From positions 8,818,458 to 8,882,457 of the forward strand of contig NC_089314.1 of NCBI RefSeq assembly GCF_036669915.1: a stretch of DNA of 64,000 nucleotides. The letters are read 5' to 3'. Shown here piece by piece: positions 22,598-34,550 of the stretch; positions within the stretch are counted from its first letter, which is position 1; every line of letters starts with the position of its first letter. This DNA is from Pocillopora verrucosa (taxonomy: Eukaryota > Cnidaria > Anthozoa > Scleractinia > Pocilloporidae). The notes under the pieces are model-generated. The model worked only from the letters and a program-made list of their open reading frames with translations. It was not told where the DNA came from and ran no database searches. A program made the position numbers and the translations under genes.

Positions 22598-24058
22598 TTA
22601 AATCTTTAGAACTGATGGCATTGAATTGCATCTTCGAGAAATAACTTCCGCTAGGCTTTGACTAACCCTTTTCGCCCCAACCAACGAGTTTTCATCCACA
22701 GACTTTGATCTCGCCAGCTTGAAGTGATATGTATTTTTAGCATCTTTGCCATCATTGGATAAATTTCTCTTCGTAGGTTTCTTTCTGGGTGCACGTTCAA
22801 TATGCACCGTGACAGTTCGAAAGACAGGCTGGATTACCACATGCATGTTGTTATAGTTTCTTAGGGCTGGACATGACATTCTTCTATTCATCATTACAGC
22901 ATCTGGCTCTACACCTTTGCACTTGGTGTTCAATCGATGAAGTGTCCCCGCTGTCCAAGCGTGTGATAGTGAGTGGCTTCGAGCTTGTTTGGTGTGAACG
23001 AGTTCCCTGACTTCAAATGAGGCTCGAGAACCACGGTGTACCCTGGTACGGTCTTGAATGCAAACTGTAGGTTGAATTTCTTGCCGTTTTCCATATCTTA
23101 GCAGGGTTAGTGCAATGTTTCTATATAGTGTGTTTCTATAAAAATATAGTGCAGGATTCACTAAAGAGTTTAATTGAAGGAAAATTTCTGCCCAACGGAA
23201 AATTGAATTCTCCCTGAAAAATGGCAATATTGGCGCTAAATAATTCACAACGATAAAAGGAACACTAGAAACGAAAAAGGCAGCTGTTAGCAGAAACAAC
23301 GTAATAGCAACTCTTCTTTCCGTTCTTGCTCTGTTTGCAGCAACCGCTTGGCCTAGGTTCCTTCGCTTCTGGTTCAGTGTTTTGATGCCAACCATGCCAT
23401 AGAAAAACAACAGAAGTAAAACACCGATAGACAAAACTGTCCCATAGATGATATCAATAACCAGAATGACCTCATAACGAACACCAGTGACCTTTAGTGC
23501 TGTAAACATCGCATTTACTGCAAGGGCTACGATCCATGCAATTACCACATATCTTTTGACGAGTTTCTTGGTTATTTTAGTCCTGTACTCTAAATATTTA
23601 ACGATCGCAACATACCTCTCATACGCAATAAAAATTAAATGATAACCTGACGCATTGAAAGCAGTGTAGAAAATAAAGACGTGAGCCTCACTTGTCTTGC
23701 ATATTATGTTCTCTGATACAGTTCCTTGAAGAATCAATGCATCCACTATGATGGTCAGTGGCATTGAAACAGCACCCACTAGGAGATCGGCGGTGGCCAA
23801 ACTTACGATAAGAATGTCTGAGTTTGCCTGAAACCTACGTGATTTCTGGATCGCCAAGATCGCCAAAAGATTCAAAAGAATGGTGCATGGACAAATGATA
23901 GCTACGAAGGCGATTGCCAGCTGAAGAGAGTTTCTTTCTTCTAAGTCCCAAACAAATTGCGGAGCATCTGGACAAATGAACACTGAGCGGTTGCGGTTAA
24001 AATAGGAGTGTGTAGAGACTGAAAAGTTCATGTTGACAAACATGCACACCAAAATCAC
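22598..24058 (-). CDS. Rhodopsin-class (class A) orphan GPCR, intronless
   Basis: 486 residues in one exon. A short N-terminus with Asn sequons (N-F-S, N-R-S) is followed by seven membrane segments (about 45-70, 80-104, 118-143, 168-190, 196-222, 250-275, 285-308). Class A landmarks are Asn63 in helix 1, Asp91 in LATADLL, Cys120 at the top of helix 3, the E147-R148-Y149 triad, Trp175 in helix 4, Pro267 in helix 6 and NPALY at 301-305. Deviations are Ser in place of the usual toggle-switch Trp before Pro267, and no Cys in the second extracellular loop to pair with Cys120. The basic C-tail (about 175 residues) is unusually long. It sits at the plasma membrane and is expected to couple to G proteins; the ligand cannot be told. 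Such intronless receptors form large lineage-specific families in anthozoans. The first 30 codons lie in a tandem repeat. Confidence 0.9.
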   Translation of the reverse strand: MILVCMFVNMNFSVSTHSYFNRNRSVFICPDAPQFVWDLEERNSLQLAIAFVAIICPCTILLNLLAILAIQKSRRFQANSDILIVSLATADLLVGAVSMPLTIIVDALILQGTVSENIICKTSEAHVFIFYTAFNASGYHLIFIAYERYVAIVKYLEYRTKITKKLVKRYVVIAWIVALAVNAMFTALKVTGVRYEVILVIDIIYGTVLSIGVLLLLFFYGMVGIKTLNQKRRNLGQAVAANRARTERRVAITLFLLTAAFFVSSVPFIVVNYLAPILPFFRENSIFRWAEIFLQLNSLVNPALYFYRNTLYRNIALTLLRYGKRQEIQPTVCIQDRTRVHRGSRASFEVRELVHTKQARSHSLSHAWTAGTLHRLNTKCKGVEPDAVMMNRRMSCPALRNYNNMHVVIQPVFRTVTVHIERAPRKKPTKRNLSNDGKDAKNTYHFKLARSKSVDENSLVGAKRVSQSLAEVISRRCNSMPSVLKI

Positions 24059-24880
24059 TGTCGAAGAACTCGTAGTCTTTATGCGAATGGTCGCTCAATA
24101 ACTCTTATTTTTTCATTTTGAAAAACAGAAAACAAAATATCCAGAAGAAAACTCCCTCTAAGAGTCTAATTTCCGTTGACCAGAATCAAAGATGTTGAAA
24201 AGTTTTTACTTTTTTCAGCTTTTCAGAGTTTTTTATTTTGTTCTTGTTTGAAAAAGGTCGATTACGGAGAATCTGGACAAATGAACACTGAGCGGGTTGA
24301 GATAAAATGGAAGTGTTAGAGACTCTAAAGTTCATGTTGACAAACATGCACACAGAAAATTTCTGTCGAAGGACTCGTAGTTTTTAGCGAACAGTCGCAA
24401 AAAAACTCTTATTTTCTCGTTTTGAAAAACAAAAACAGAAAAAAAAATAGGGCAGAGAAGAAAATCCCTCTAAGAGCCTAATTTCCGTTGACGAGAATCA
24501 TAGATGTTGAAAATTTTTTCAGATTTTCAGAGATTTTTCTTTTGTTCTTATTTTAAAAAGGTTGATTACGGGAGAATCTGGATAAATGAACACTGAGCGG
24601 GTGGAGAAAAAACGGGAGTGTTTAGAGACTCTAAAGTTCATGTTGTCAAACATGCACACCAAAATTTCTGTCGAAGGACTCGTAGTTTTTAGCGAACAGT
24701 CGCAAAATAACTCTTATTTTTTTCGTTTTGAAAACGAAAAAAAAAAAACAAAAAGGGTAGAAAAAAAATCCCTCTAAGAGCCTAATTTCCGTTAAGGAAA
24801 ATTTTAAATGGTGAAAAAAAACATTTACAATGTCTTTGTGTTGAGGAAACGCTGAGAAATTACTTTTTCCAGCTTTTCAA
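23961..24880. repeat. 305-bp tandem repeat, three copies, covering the GPCR start
   Basis: The landmark gga(gc/ga)atctggacaaatgaac occurs at about 23961, 24266 and 24571, a period of 305 bases. Each copy contains the equivalent of the first about 30 GPCR codons plus upstream DNA. In the outermost copy the frame is still open (MFDNMNFRVSKHSRF ... RSVFIYPDSP), while the middle copy is frame-shifted. The copies probably duplicate the receptor's promoter/5' UTR. Confidence 0.85.
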
Positions 24881-25105
24881 ACATTTTCTCTTTGTTTCTG
24901 TTTAAAAGGTTAAGTAATGATATGCCAATTTGCAGTCGCTGAAAAATTTAAATCTGCATTAATTCAGATTACCCTGAAAATATATCGATATTATATTGAC
25001 TGAATTCAGAATTTGGCAAAGGCACACTTTCAGTTGTTAATTCCATCTAAGTTTAGGAAAAAGAAGGAATCAAGAGAGGAATATCACCTTTTTACCTTTT
25101 AACTA

Positions 25106-25561
25106 CAGTTGAACCCCGGTGACTCGAATTGCCAAGGAAAATTAAAATTACTTCGGCAAATCGGGGTTTCGAGTTGTAAGGGTTTTGAACAAAAAGACCA
25201 GAGACACTCGATCGATTCCAGATTACGCGCCATTATTTCTCTTCGCCGGGAAGAACTGTCAAAACTTTTCGTCTATATTTGATACAATATTTAAATGAGA
25301 TTTAACGTAATCTTCCAGCGCAAAATGTTGTGGCTCATTAGTTCGCAAAACTGAAAATGGACTTCGAGTTATCGAGGGTAAAATTACATAGAAAAGTACT
25401 TAAAGGGAAGTAAAAATTGCTTCGAGTTATCGGGGTTTCGAGTTATAGGGGCTAAAATTACAGTGAATATATCAGGAAAATCCAAGGGAAATAAATTTTG
25501 CTTCGAATTTGTGGGGAATTCGATTTATCGAGGGTTCGAGTCATCGAGGTTCAGTTTACTG
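25106..25561. mobile_element. Non-autonomous pogo/Tigger-like element
   Basis: Begins cagttgaaccccggtgactc and ends with the reverse complement of cagtaaactgaacctcgatg. Internal copies of cgagttatcggggtttcgag recur several times. The CAGT(t/a)GAACC(C/T)CG terminus resembles pogo-superfamily inverted repeats. No transposase frame. Confidence 0.55.
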
Positions 25562-25564
25562 GAC

Positions 25565-28420
25565 ATGAATGATTTTCTGCCTTTATAAATTCAATCTCAA
25601 CCTAGCGTTATTCATTGTGGATGGATAAATATTACCAACTTTTCCGTGGTTCTTTTATAGCATTAAAACGATGCAAAGAAATTGGATTTCTTCAAGCAGT
25701 TTCTTTCACGGCTGTGTGAATTACTTTTAAATAGCTTACGATGATAGTATCCCTAATATTTGCCCAACAAAGCGATAAAGAATTTACACCTTTCGTTTAT
25801 GGTAAGAGAAGAGTTTTTAGAAGGCAAGGATCTACCCCAATTTTGATGTCTAAAGCGTCAAATTTTGTTTAGCTGAAGGTTAGAAATTTATTTATTTATA
25901 GTATCGTCTACTCTTTCCTTTTTTTCCTTTTTTTAAATTCATTCTTATTTTTATTTTTTTTTAGTTTTGTTTATTGGTCAACTGATCAAAACGACTCAAA
26001 AACCAAGCCACTCTTTTTCTAACGATCACACCATTGCTTGCGCTTTTTATTAACCCGGAGTTATGTATTCTTCGTTTGCAATTTATATAATGGGCAAAAT
26101 TTTTCGGAGCTTAATCATCAGCTTCTATACAATTTATTTAAGGAAAAAATGCAACCATTGCTTGTCAAAGATGACCCGAAATACAAATTATAGACACAAA
26201 GAAAGCGACACCGTCTTGCACGAAGATAAAGGAAAACGATATTTTATAATAAATTTTAAAGTGATGCACAGAAAAGGAGTACTTTGTCAGAACATCAGGG
26301 TAAGAATATTTTTACACTCGTCTTCTTTGCTTCCCGTTTTAGTAGTTATTGAAACACGTTGAAATCGATGTGATAAAAAGAAAGTAAACCACTTTGAGCG
26401 CGGTCCCTCATAACCCGTGGCTCTAGCTAGGACGTGATAACAAAAAGGAATGTTCAAAATTATCGAACGCTAGGGATCAAGCACAACTATAGCACGGTAT
26501 ATTGGCCATTCATGGTCATCAGTATATCAGTAACGCTTTCTACATGCTTTGATCTTGACTATGTTTTTGCTGATTGATGCATTGGATGAAGGCCACTACT
26601 GGATGAGTGGAAGTTCGGCTGAGCGAAGACAGCACGCTCCTTCAATTTTGATATATGCAGCAAAGTGCTTACAGGACGGAGATTATTGAAGTCGCCGATG
26701 TCAATCTTTTTGAAGAGTAGGTCGACCTGTGTTTTTGCCCAAATCATTGAAAAATGTACTGCACGTGACATGAGCTTATCCTTTTGAAAATGACTAGTAA
26801 CAGGTGTTCAAATCATCCAAGCGGAGTAGGCATGGGATCAAGTCCACACGAATTTTGGTGCAATTTTTTTGATGAGGCTCTTTCAATGCTCGCAATCTGA
26901 ACTTATCCATCTGTTCTTTCAAACTCCAGAAAAGCAAATGATGAAGCAAAAAAAAAAAAAAAAAAGCAGAGCAGAAGAGTATAAAAAGGACCCTTTGAAG
27001 AGAAGCCGAAGGTATTCATTTGGTATATCATAAGTTGTTTCAAACCTCATGAGTATAAAATTACATTGAAAAAATCCCTGAATATATATGTATATATTTT
27101 TTTATAAGCGCAAAAACGGAAAACTAGTGGGAAAACTAAGGAATAATTGATTACCAGGTAATTTTGTTCTACTCGAAAACTACTAATAAATGGCAAGGCA
27201 AAAACGACCAAGAAATATTTCGAGACCACAGCCTTATTCCAAGAATTGCAAATTTTCAACTCATAAGCGAAAAACGAATGAATTTCTTGCATGTGCATGA
27301 ATTTCCTAGCATACTTGAATCGTTGATTACTAGAATTTATCACAACAAAATTGTGTAGGTTTGTGAAAACTCATTGAAAATTCCGTAAATATGCGATTTT
27401 ATAAATAGAATATTCTATTGAGCAATTCCTAAGGACGTATTAACACTTAAAAATAATATTCAATGTTCTAAGAACGAAGCGAAAATTGTTTAATCGTGTT
27501 ACATTTACGAAACCGGTGTGGTAAATTTATCATGCTTGAGCTGTTGTTTACTAGAATTTACGACCAAAGAATTGCCTAGTTTTGTATCGAAAATCTTGGA
27601 AATTTTATGATTTTAACACAAGATTTTCTACTGAAAAACACTTTTGATAAATGTCAACACTAAGAGATAAAATTTACCGTTCTAAAGAGGATTCTACAAA
27701 GCCACACTTGAAGTCATGAAGCTCAGTTATGTTTTTTCCTTCCAGCCACAATTCACATCACCCTTAGGACTATGAAGCTAATTTCGTCGTCTGAAAGAAT
27801 CAAATGCTCATGAATTGTTTTGCGAGAAGGGTATTGTTTAGCAAATCTCATTTTGAGCTCACAAAGGTCTATATATCTGAATAGGGATGGAGCGGAAAAA
27901 AACAAAAACTTAAAAGGAACGTTTAAAACCTCGGTGCAATAAAAGTATTCAAATATCAAGGGAAAAGATGAAATTGGATAGCAGAAATATGTGTTTATTA
28001 TGCTGATTTTAGTTTAAGGATTTACATGACAAAACTTTGCGAAGTAACCGATTAAAGCTTTAAAAAAATTGATTCTAATCTGGATTTTTTTAATGAAGGT
28101 CTTTTATTTGTTTTGGAATAGTCATGCCCCCAGAACTGCAATACAACGCATCGTGTGTTTTCGTCCCTTTTACCCATGTTCGTCGGCCACAACTTCTTTA
28201 TATTTTCTCATTAAAATTTTATTTAAATGCTAATTCACCCAATTTTTCAAGAGATTGGCGCCCAAGCTATGGCGGATAATCACAAATAATCCATTTCCTT
28301 AAAGCTATTTATTTCAATAGACTCATTTATTCACGAGCCTGTGTCAATACCCCAAATTAAAAACAATCTCTTGGCCAAAATCACAATTATTAATGTCATG
28401 CTGATATCGATATCGGTAAG
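25565..28420. other. Intergenic DNA, no gene recognised
   Basis: AT-rich. Contains an A19 run near 26949-26967 and a short TATATGTATATA stretch near 27081. Open frames at 26063-26362, 26559-26771, 27047-27343 and 27753-27959 have no recognisable domain or splice context. Confidence 0.45.
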
Positions 28421-28539
28421 ATTTTGAATAATCAGAAAGATACCACTCAGGTAAAATCTCATTTTTATTTCAAAGAGTGCCATGAGAAAAAAAAAGCAAG
28501 GCTATGTTCAGATCAGGAGAGCAGCTATGATAATGATGT

Positions 28540-28632
28540 TTTCAGAGTTGAACAACTGTATTTGGAAAGGGTTTACGGAGTGACCGCTGAGGCAAACTTG
28601 GATATAACGCCACTGCCATTGGAATTCGTTAA
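28540..28632 (+). pseudogene. C-terminal relic of the gene A-E domain, second site
   Basis: The end of the family domain is visible: GACCGC, then TGA in place of the Trp codon, then GKLGYNATAIGIR and TAA. The preceding 40 bases retain only patchy similarity to the TELHFGG region. The frame that covers it in a longer open frame (28424-28651) is a different one, so that frame is not a gene. Confidence 0.65.
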
Positions 28633-28799
28633 TGAGTTATCAGGATCATAGTTTATCTTTTTTGGAACATGGAGGTTACTGCAAATAAGAAAAAAATTTA
28701 ATTAGTACCTAGACTGTCTATGATAAAGTTTGACCGATTATGGTTATTAATCAATTCATCAATTAAATCAGAAAGTTAGTAATTGCATTTAATCAATTA

Positions 28800-29055
28800 A
28801 TAAATCAATCAGTTAGTCAGTCGGTGAGTTAGTCAGTCCGTCCGTAAATCACTCAGTCAGTCCGTCAGTCACTCAGTCGATCAGGCAGTGAAGCAAAAAG
28901 TAAGTTAGTGGGTCAGTCAGTCTTTCGGCTAGTCAGTCATTCAGTCTATCCGTCAGCTAGTCAGTCAATCCGTCAGCCAGTCAGTCAATCCGTCAGCCAG
29001 TCATACAGTCCGTCAGTTAGTCAGTCAGTAAGAAAGCCAGCCAGTCAGTCGGCTA
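28800..29055. repeat. AGTC-type tetranucleotide array
   Basis: Degenerate repeats of cagt/cagtcagt with ccgt and ctgt variants. The Ser/Gln-rich open frame at 28908-29099 is a product of this array. Confidence 0.9.
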
Positions 29056-29159
29056 AATTCAAGAATTCAAGTATAACTTTCAGCTTGCTTGTATTCTGAA
29101 AAGGCTTGGATTATTTCTGCCATCTTAGTTGACGATGGTAAGAACAGTAGATCTGTTTA

Positions 29160-30540
29160 TACGGTGCCGGTAAGAACAAAACAAAGTCACAAAACCTACA
29201 ACACAAACACAAACTTAAAACAGAATCACAAAATCCGCAACATTAACACAAAACTCTACAACATAAACACAAACTTAAAACAGAATAAAAAATACGCAAC
29301 ATTAACATGAAACTCAAAACCTAATAGCAAAACTTATGACATGAATATAAACCTTAAAACATCATCTCAAAATCCATAACACTAACACAAAAATCAAAAC
29401 ATAATTACGAAACCCACAACACCAACACAAAAAAACGTAAAAACACGTTCGTAAAAACGCCAACTAATACAAAAGATAATAAATGGCTTTGTTTCATTTA
29501 CCGCACGTTTGAAAACATAACCACAAAAGGCGTCAAATGATTAATTCAAAGAAACTTTAATGACCAGAAAGATAAATTTCTTTGTTTCATTTACTGTACG
29601 TGGGAAAACATATCCGGAAAAAATAACCACCAAAGTTGTAATATGATTGATTCAAAGAGACTTTTAAGACTAGGAAGGAAATACAAAAAACCTTAAATTG
29701 GCAGTAACAAAGCCTCAGTAAAATAATTTTTCTTAGCTTAAAATAAACTAAGGGAAATCTCGAATGAAAGAGTGTTTTATGCTCACCAAGTCCTTGCTCT
29801 GCCCAGTGGTCAAAGGCGACTCCCAGTGGCGGATCCAGACTTCATTCTAAGGTGGGTGACCGAAAAATTTTCCTGTCCTTCGGGACTTAAATTAAGGTGG
29901 GGGCTCCAAAATATTTTCGGCCTTTCGGGCCTTAAACGCTTCTATTGAGTTTTTTCACCAAAAGACGACAATCACGGAATGTTTAGGAGTGAGGCGAAAA
30001 AGAGCGGAAAAAGCCCTCTTGTCCCCAGGCTTCCCATCCAAGTTTTGGTTTACTGTGACACGCGCGATTTTGCATACTGACTGGCTTTCTTGTTCTACTG
30101 ATCATGAGCTTTAAGTTTGTGTTTCTAGCTTTGTTTTTGTGTTGCGGTTTTTGTGTTTGTGTTTCAAAATTTGTGATTGTTTCAAGTTTTTTAGCTGTGT
30201 TTCAAGTTTAGTGTTAGCGTTTACGTTATACGTCTGCGTGTCGTGTTTTGTGAAAGTGTTTTAAGTTTGTGTTTCATATTTCAAGTTTTATGTTAGAATT
30301 TACGTTTCGCGATTGTGTGACACGTTTTGTGTCAGTGTTTAGGGTTTTGTGTCCATGATTCAAATTTGTGTTACTGTTTTAGGTTTTGTGTTCCATGTTT
30401 CAAGTTTTATGTCAGTGTTTTAGGTTTTGTCTTTGTATTTCAAGTTTTGTGTTACTGTTTCAGATTTTGCATTTTTGTTTTAAATTGTGTGTTAGTGTTT
30501 TAGGATTTGTGATTCAGTTTTGTTCCTACCTGCCACGGTA
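29160..30540. mobile_element. Foldback-type element with long repetitive inverted ends
   Basis: The outer ends are inverted: tacggtgccggtaagaacaa at 29160 matches the reverse complement of ttgttcctacctgccacggta ending at 30540. Each arm (about 29175-29460 and 30110-30520) is made of short degenerate subrepeats, aacacaaac/aaaacctac on the left and gtgtttgtgttt/gttttaggttttgtg on the right, in inverted order. The 650-bp middle has no transposase frame but includes a separate repeat beginning agtggcggatccagac (29826). Long inverted arms built of subrepeats are typical of foldback elements. Confidence 0.6.
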
Positions 30541-30544
30541 CATT

Positions 30545-32040
30545 TGAATACAACGACACCTTTTTTTTTTTTTCCTTTCACGAGATGAAACCGAGAACAA
30601 AAGCAAAGCACACAAACATACCGCCCAAAAAGAAAAAAACAAAAATAGAACAAAGAAATCAAAATAAACAAAACGAAACAAAACAACAACAACAACAAAA
30701 CCGATAAAAACAAGCCGAGACGCTTTTCGCAATCGTGGTAATTATTCAGCGAAAAAAGGCCAGCAGCTTTTCTTCCTTATTTTTTCCTTTCTTTTTTTTT
30801 AAAATATGTACATCTTCCTTAAACGTTGAACGCCAAGGATCTTACCTAATAAATATATGTGTGTACATAAGTCCCATCGGGTGTTAATTAACATAAAACA
30901 TTTCCCATTCTACGCAGTCTACCTTGGGCGACCCTTTGAAAATTGATATAATTTTCTTCCCTATTTTCTGATCGGGAAATGAAACTGTGCTCCGATTCTT
31001 TGCAGATCATATAATTTTATTATTGTTACAGCCTTAGTAAGAACGTTGGGGTAACTAATTTGAACTTGTTATTTTTATCATCACTGCTGGCTTTGTTTTG
31101 TGGGCGCAAACTCGCTTGTGTTAATTGCCCGTTGCATTATGAGAAATGCAAATAAAAAAAAAAGTTTTCGTTTTTAATATGTTGCGTAGGAAATAAATCA
31201 TTCTCAGTCTTAATTTTGTTTTTCGAGGATGATTTTCGATTAGTTCCATTTAGAAAACTATTTTTATTTTTAAAAGAAAATTTTCGCTTTTGCATCCTAG
31301 ATTCATTCGAATTTTGTATCATTTTACAAAATTGGCTAAATAATCCTAACAGATAATGTTCAAATTTCTCCAACAACTGACTCAATGAAGCATCGAGTAA
31401 ACAAAAACATGAAATTGGATCGAAGCGATATCATTCGAGATGCGATTGATTTCTTGGCTTGTCATCATTTGCACATCTGTGACAAAATTTGGATCAGATC
31501 AGGATCGAAGTATTTTAATAGGGGCGTCAATTTCAAATCGATTTTCGAATCCTCTCAAAAGGAAAACTCTTTGCACAGCTGAGTACATTTTCTTCATGCA
31601 GTTGACAAGAGAAAATTAGTCTGCTAACGGATGTGTTTTAATTTTCCACAAAGTTCCACCATTATTTTTGTTTTCTATACTACTCGATGGCATCTCCTTT
31701 GATATGCCAATCAACTATTTTAAAGACTACCGATCGACGTCCCGTTTGTTTTTCACTACTGTAGAAAAATTAATCACTTTGAACACCGTAGGAGTGCTAA
31801 ACATAATCATTTCGGTATGTCAGAAGTTTCTGACATTTTAGATCCTGCCTTTTTTGTCATGAATATTTAGTTATGTTTCCTCAACGAACAAAAGCGCTAA
31901 AATTGGTCAATATGCTAGCAGGTGTTTTTATTGCTGCTGATTGGTACTTTCAAATAAACATTTCAATTTTTCGGGATGCTTTCCAAATCGATTCATTTCC
32001 TCTGCGACGCGTACTTCCATTACATGTGATTTCATATCTT
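30545..32040. other. Intergenic DNA upstream of gene C
   Basis: A T-run near 30560-30573, a low-complexity A-rich stretch (30590-30710), then AT-rich DNA with no recognised exon. The promoter and 5' UTR of gene C should lie in its last part. Confidence 0.4.
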
Positions 32041-32047
32041 CCTCGCG

Positions 32048-33542
32048 ATGTGTAAGAAATGCGTTTTTTTCATTACTCTTCTAACGATATTTTTTGAGAG
32101 AATCTTCGCATTGCAGCCTTCATCGAAAAACAATCACATTTTACCTGGTTACGTTTTTAAACGGTTTCACACCAAAGATTGGTTATTCTGTATTCAGGCT
32201 TGTCACAATGAAGCAGGTTGTATCTCATACAACTACGACCGATCGTCTGGAGGCAATGGGCTGTGTGAACTGAACGAATGTGGTATTGAAGTCACTTGCG
32301 ACGGTAATGGCTCCCTTAAATTCCTGATGGGCTTTCTCTTCCAGCAAATAAGGAGAGGAAAGGTCAGTAAAATCTCAAAGAGTTTCCGGTTGTGAATGAT
32401 TGTATCGAAATTCTAATTTGATCTGTATCTTCCGTTTTTTAAACTTTAATACCGAAATATGATACAAAATTAACAGAAAAAATTTGAAGTAAAACCATAA
32501 GACCAATGAAAGATATGAATACATTTCACAGGCATTCAAAAAGGTTCATTCCACTATGTATGTGAATAAATTTCTCAAGTTAAATATTATTTTGCACCCG
32601 CGCGACTATAGAGACTTTGTCGTTTGCTACAAATTCTGGTTGATGTCTATATAGTGCGGTTCTCTCGTTGCTTTCTAAAATACGTTTTCGTACCTTTCAT
32701 ACTATACATAACCTTGAGCTAGGTAAGTCACCGATTTCTTGATAAATTTCTGCTCTCAAGAGAGGCGAGGTCGCGTGACTTGTGGAGTGTTGCTAATTGA
32801 CCGATTTTGTCGCTATCATTAGTGTTACAGGAGCTGTCTAGAAATTCAACATTACATCCCAGGAGCGCTGAGCGGTGTGTACAAAATTTATCCGATGTCA
32901 AATACTGAACCAATTGAAGTTTATTGCGACCTCGAAATTGCAGAGGGTGGATTCAGTTTCCTTCCTCACAGCCTTACTGTGAGATCAGATGCTCAGCAGA
33001 TTGTCGAGGTTCTCTTCAAAGACAAGAAAAACGTTTTGCTGAAGTTGAAAAAAAACGTCGATGGCAGCGAGTGGTACACTTTGATTCAGCCTCACCCGAA
33101 TTACGCTGACATCGATTTTGGTGTCTTAGTGAACAACTACTCTGGTTACACCGAACCAAACAACGCCTTCATGCAGAAGTACGTATTCCTTGGCATCCTC
33201 CCCAAATCAAGAGCAAATAAGTACACAACCCAGGGCTTCAGATCTAATGGCATCATACTACAGTTTAAGAACTGTGATGCCAATCCCAACAGCTTCTTTG
33301 CACTTTTTCCGAATCATCATCATCAATTACCATATGGTCATGGCAGGACGTCAGGATACGAAAATAGCGGAATCGCAGTAAACTGGCGTTCCCATGCCGA
33401 AGCTGTCACTAGTGGCAGTCTAAGAATGCCAAATAAGTTCTTTTTCCTGACAGAATTGCATTTTGGTGGCTGTGGCTGCTACACCTCAAGCGACCGTTGG
33501 AAGAAGTTTGGTTATAACGCCACCGCCATTGGAATTCGTTAG
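32048..33542 (+). CDS. Gene C: secreted PAN-domain protein with fibrinogen-like C-terminal domain
   Basis: Exons 32048-32362 and 32823-33542, joined in phase 0 (AAG|GTCAGT ... CTATCATTAG|TGT), give 344 residues. The first exon is a signal peptide (MCKKCVFFITLLTIFFERI) and a PAN module (DWLFCIQACHNEAGCISYNY). Exon 2 starts CYRSCLEIQ, aligning residue for residue with HHKSCKEIQ of gene A; the nearer AG at 32829-32830 would break the frame, which fixes the acceptor at 32821-32822. The domain keeps all family landmarks: GVYKIYPM, VYCDLE, NCDANPNSFFALFPNH, GGCGCYTSSDRWKKFGYN and the AIGIR end. The 3' flank is collinear with that of gene A for more than 1 kb, including the LINE tail. Likely a secreted recognition or matrix protein; ligand unknown. 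Confidence 0.85.
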
Positions 33543-34550
33543 ACATTCATTAACTATCCTTTACCACAATGATCATTGAAGAAACCCATAAGGCGTACCT
33601 CAAGATGTGAATCTACTCAGAGAATTAAACTCGCACGGGCAGGCTAATCGGCACTCCCACAGAAGTTTAAGGCGAGTTTAACTTCGATCTGTTGCAAGAT
33701 TTGATGTAAATGTTCTATGTGGCTGTGCAAATCGACGCTTTATTGGTTGTCCCTCCTGTGTGTAATGCATTAACTTTGTCTGACGTGTAGTAATCTGAGT
33801 ACATTATATTATTTTTCGCTGAATTTAGGAATACACTCTTGGCTAATGCACAACTCACAAGCAGACGTCTACTCTAACATGTACAGATGTACAAGTGGCG
33901 AAGATAAAAACAATTGTAGTTAAAGTAAAGTAAAAATTAAAAAAAAAATTTAGACTGTCCGAAAATTAAATATAATTTAGTTTTGATAACACATTTGTAC
34001 TGGATCTCGAGCACCGAGATGAACTGATTTAATCAAGGGCAAACAAGAGTTCAGCAGTTGGGTCTATGACTGCAGTTAAGCTTGCTGCGTTTCTTCAAAG
34101 CTTAAATTGTGTTCAAGTATGAAATCTATGCTCGACAACGATTCAATTCAAGTTATACTCTAAACGTAACGTGGGGCTTTAAAATCGGAAAATCCGTGAT
34201 TCGACTTTGAAATTACATATAGTAAAAAGAATTTGCGGAAAAGGTTTTAAATATAGGAAATGAATAAAATAACTAACCCTCTCTCAAAATAAAGCAGAGT
34301 GATGCATGTATACTTTTGCGTCAAAAGTTAGTTGCCAGATTTCCAAACCCAAACTCTTTTAATAATAAGAATCGAAGTACCTTATTTATTTTCTTCTTCT
34401 TAAAACGAGTGCCTAGGCGCTTATTTAAAATTGCGGTTAAAATAAAAAAGAATGGGGGGGGGGGGGGGGGAGAAAAGAAAGAAAGGGAGGATAGTGGTGC
34501 TAGTTTGAGTGGGGGGAGGGGGATGCTTGTTCGACTATTATGGCCAAAGT
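33543..34550. other. 3' flank of gene C, duplicated from the gene A flank
   Basis: Collinear with about 7150-8520 downstream of gene A (for example cgcacgggcaggctaatcgg, and aacgtggggcttt near 34168 and 8140), with small deletions. It includes a G17 run near 34454-34470. No coding exon. Confidence 0.75.

Noticed and set aside
28424..28651. 75-residue open frame as a gene
   Set aside because: Its end overlaps a family relic read in another frame; no signal peptide, domain or splice support.
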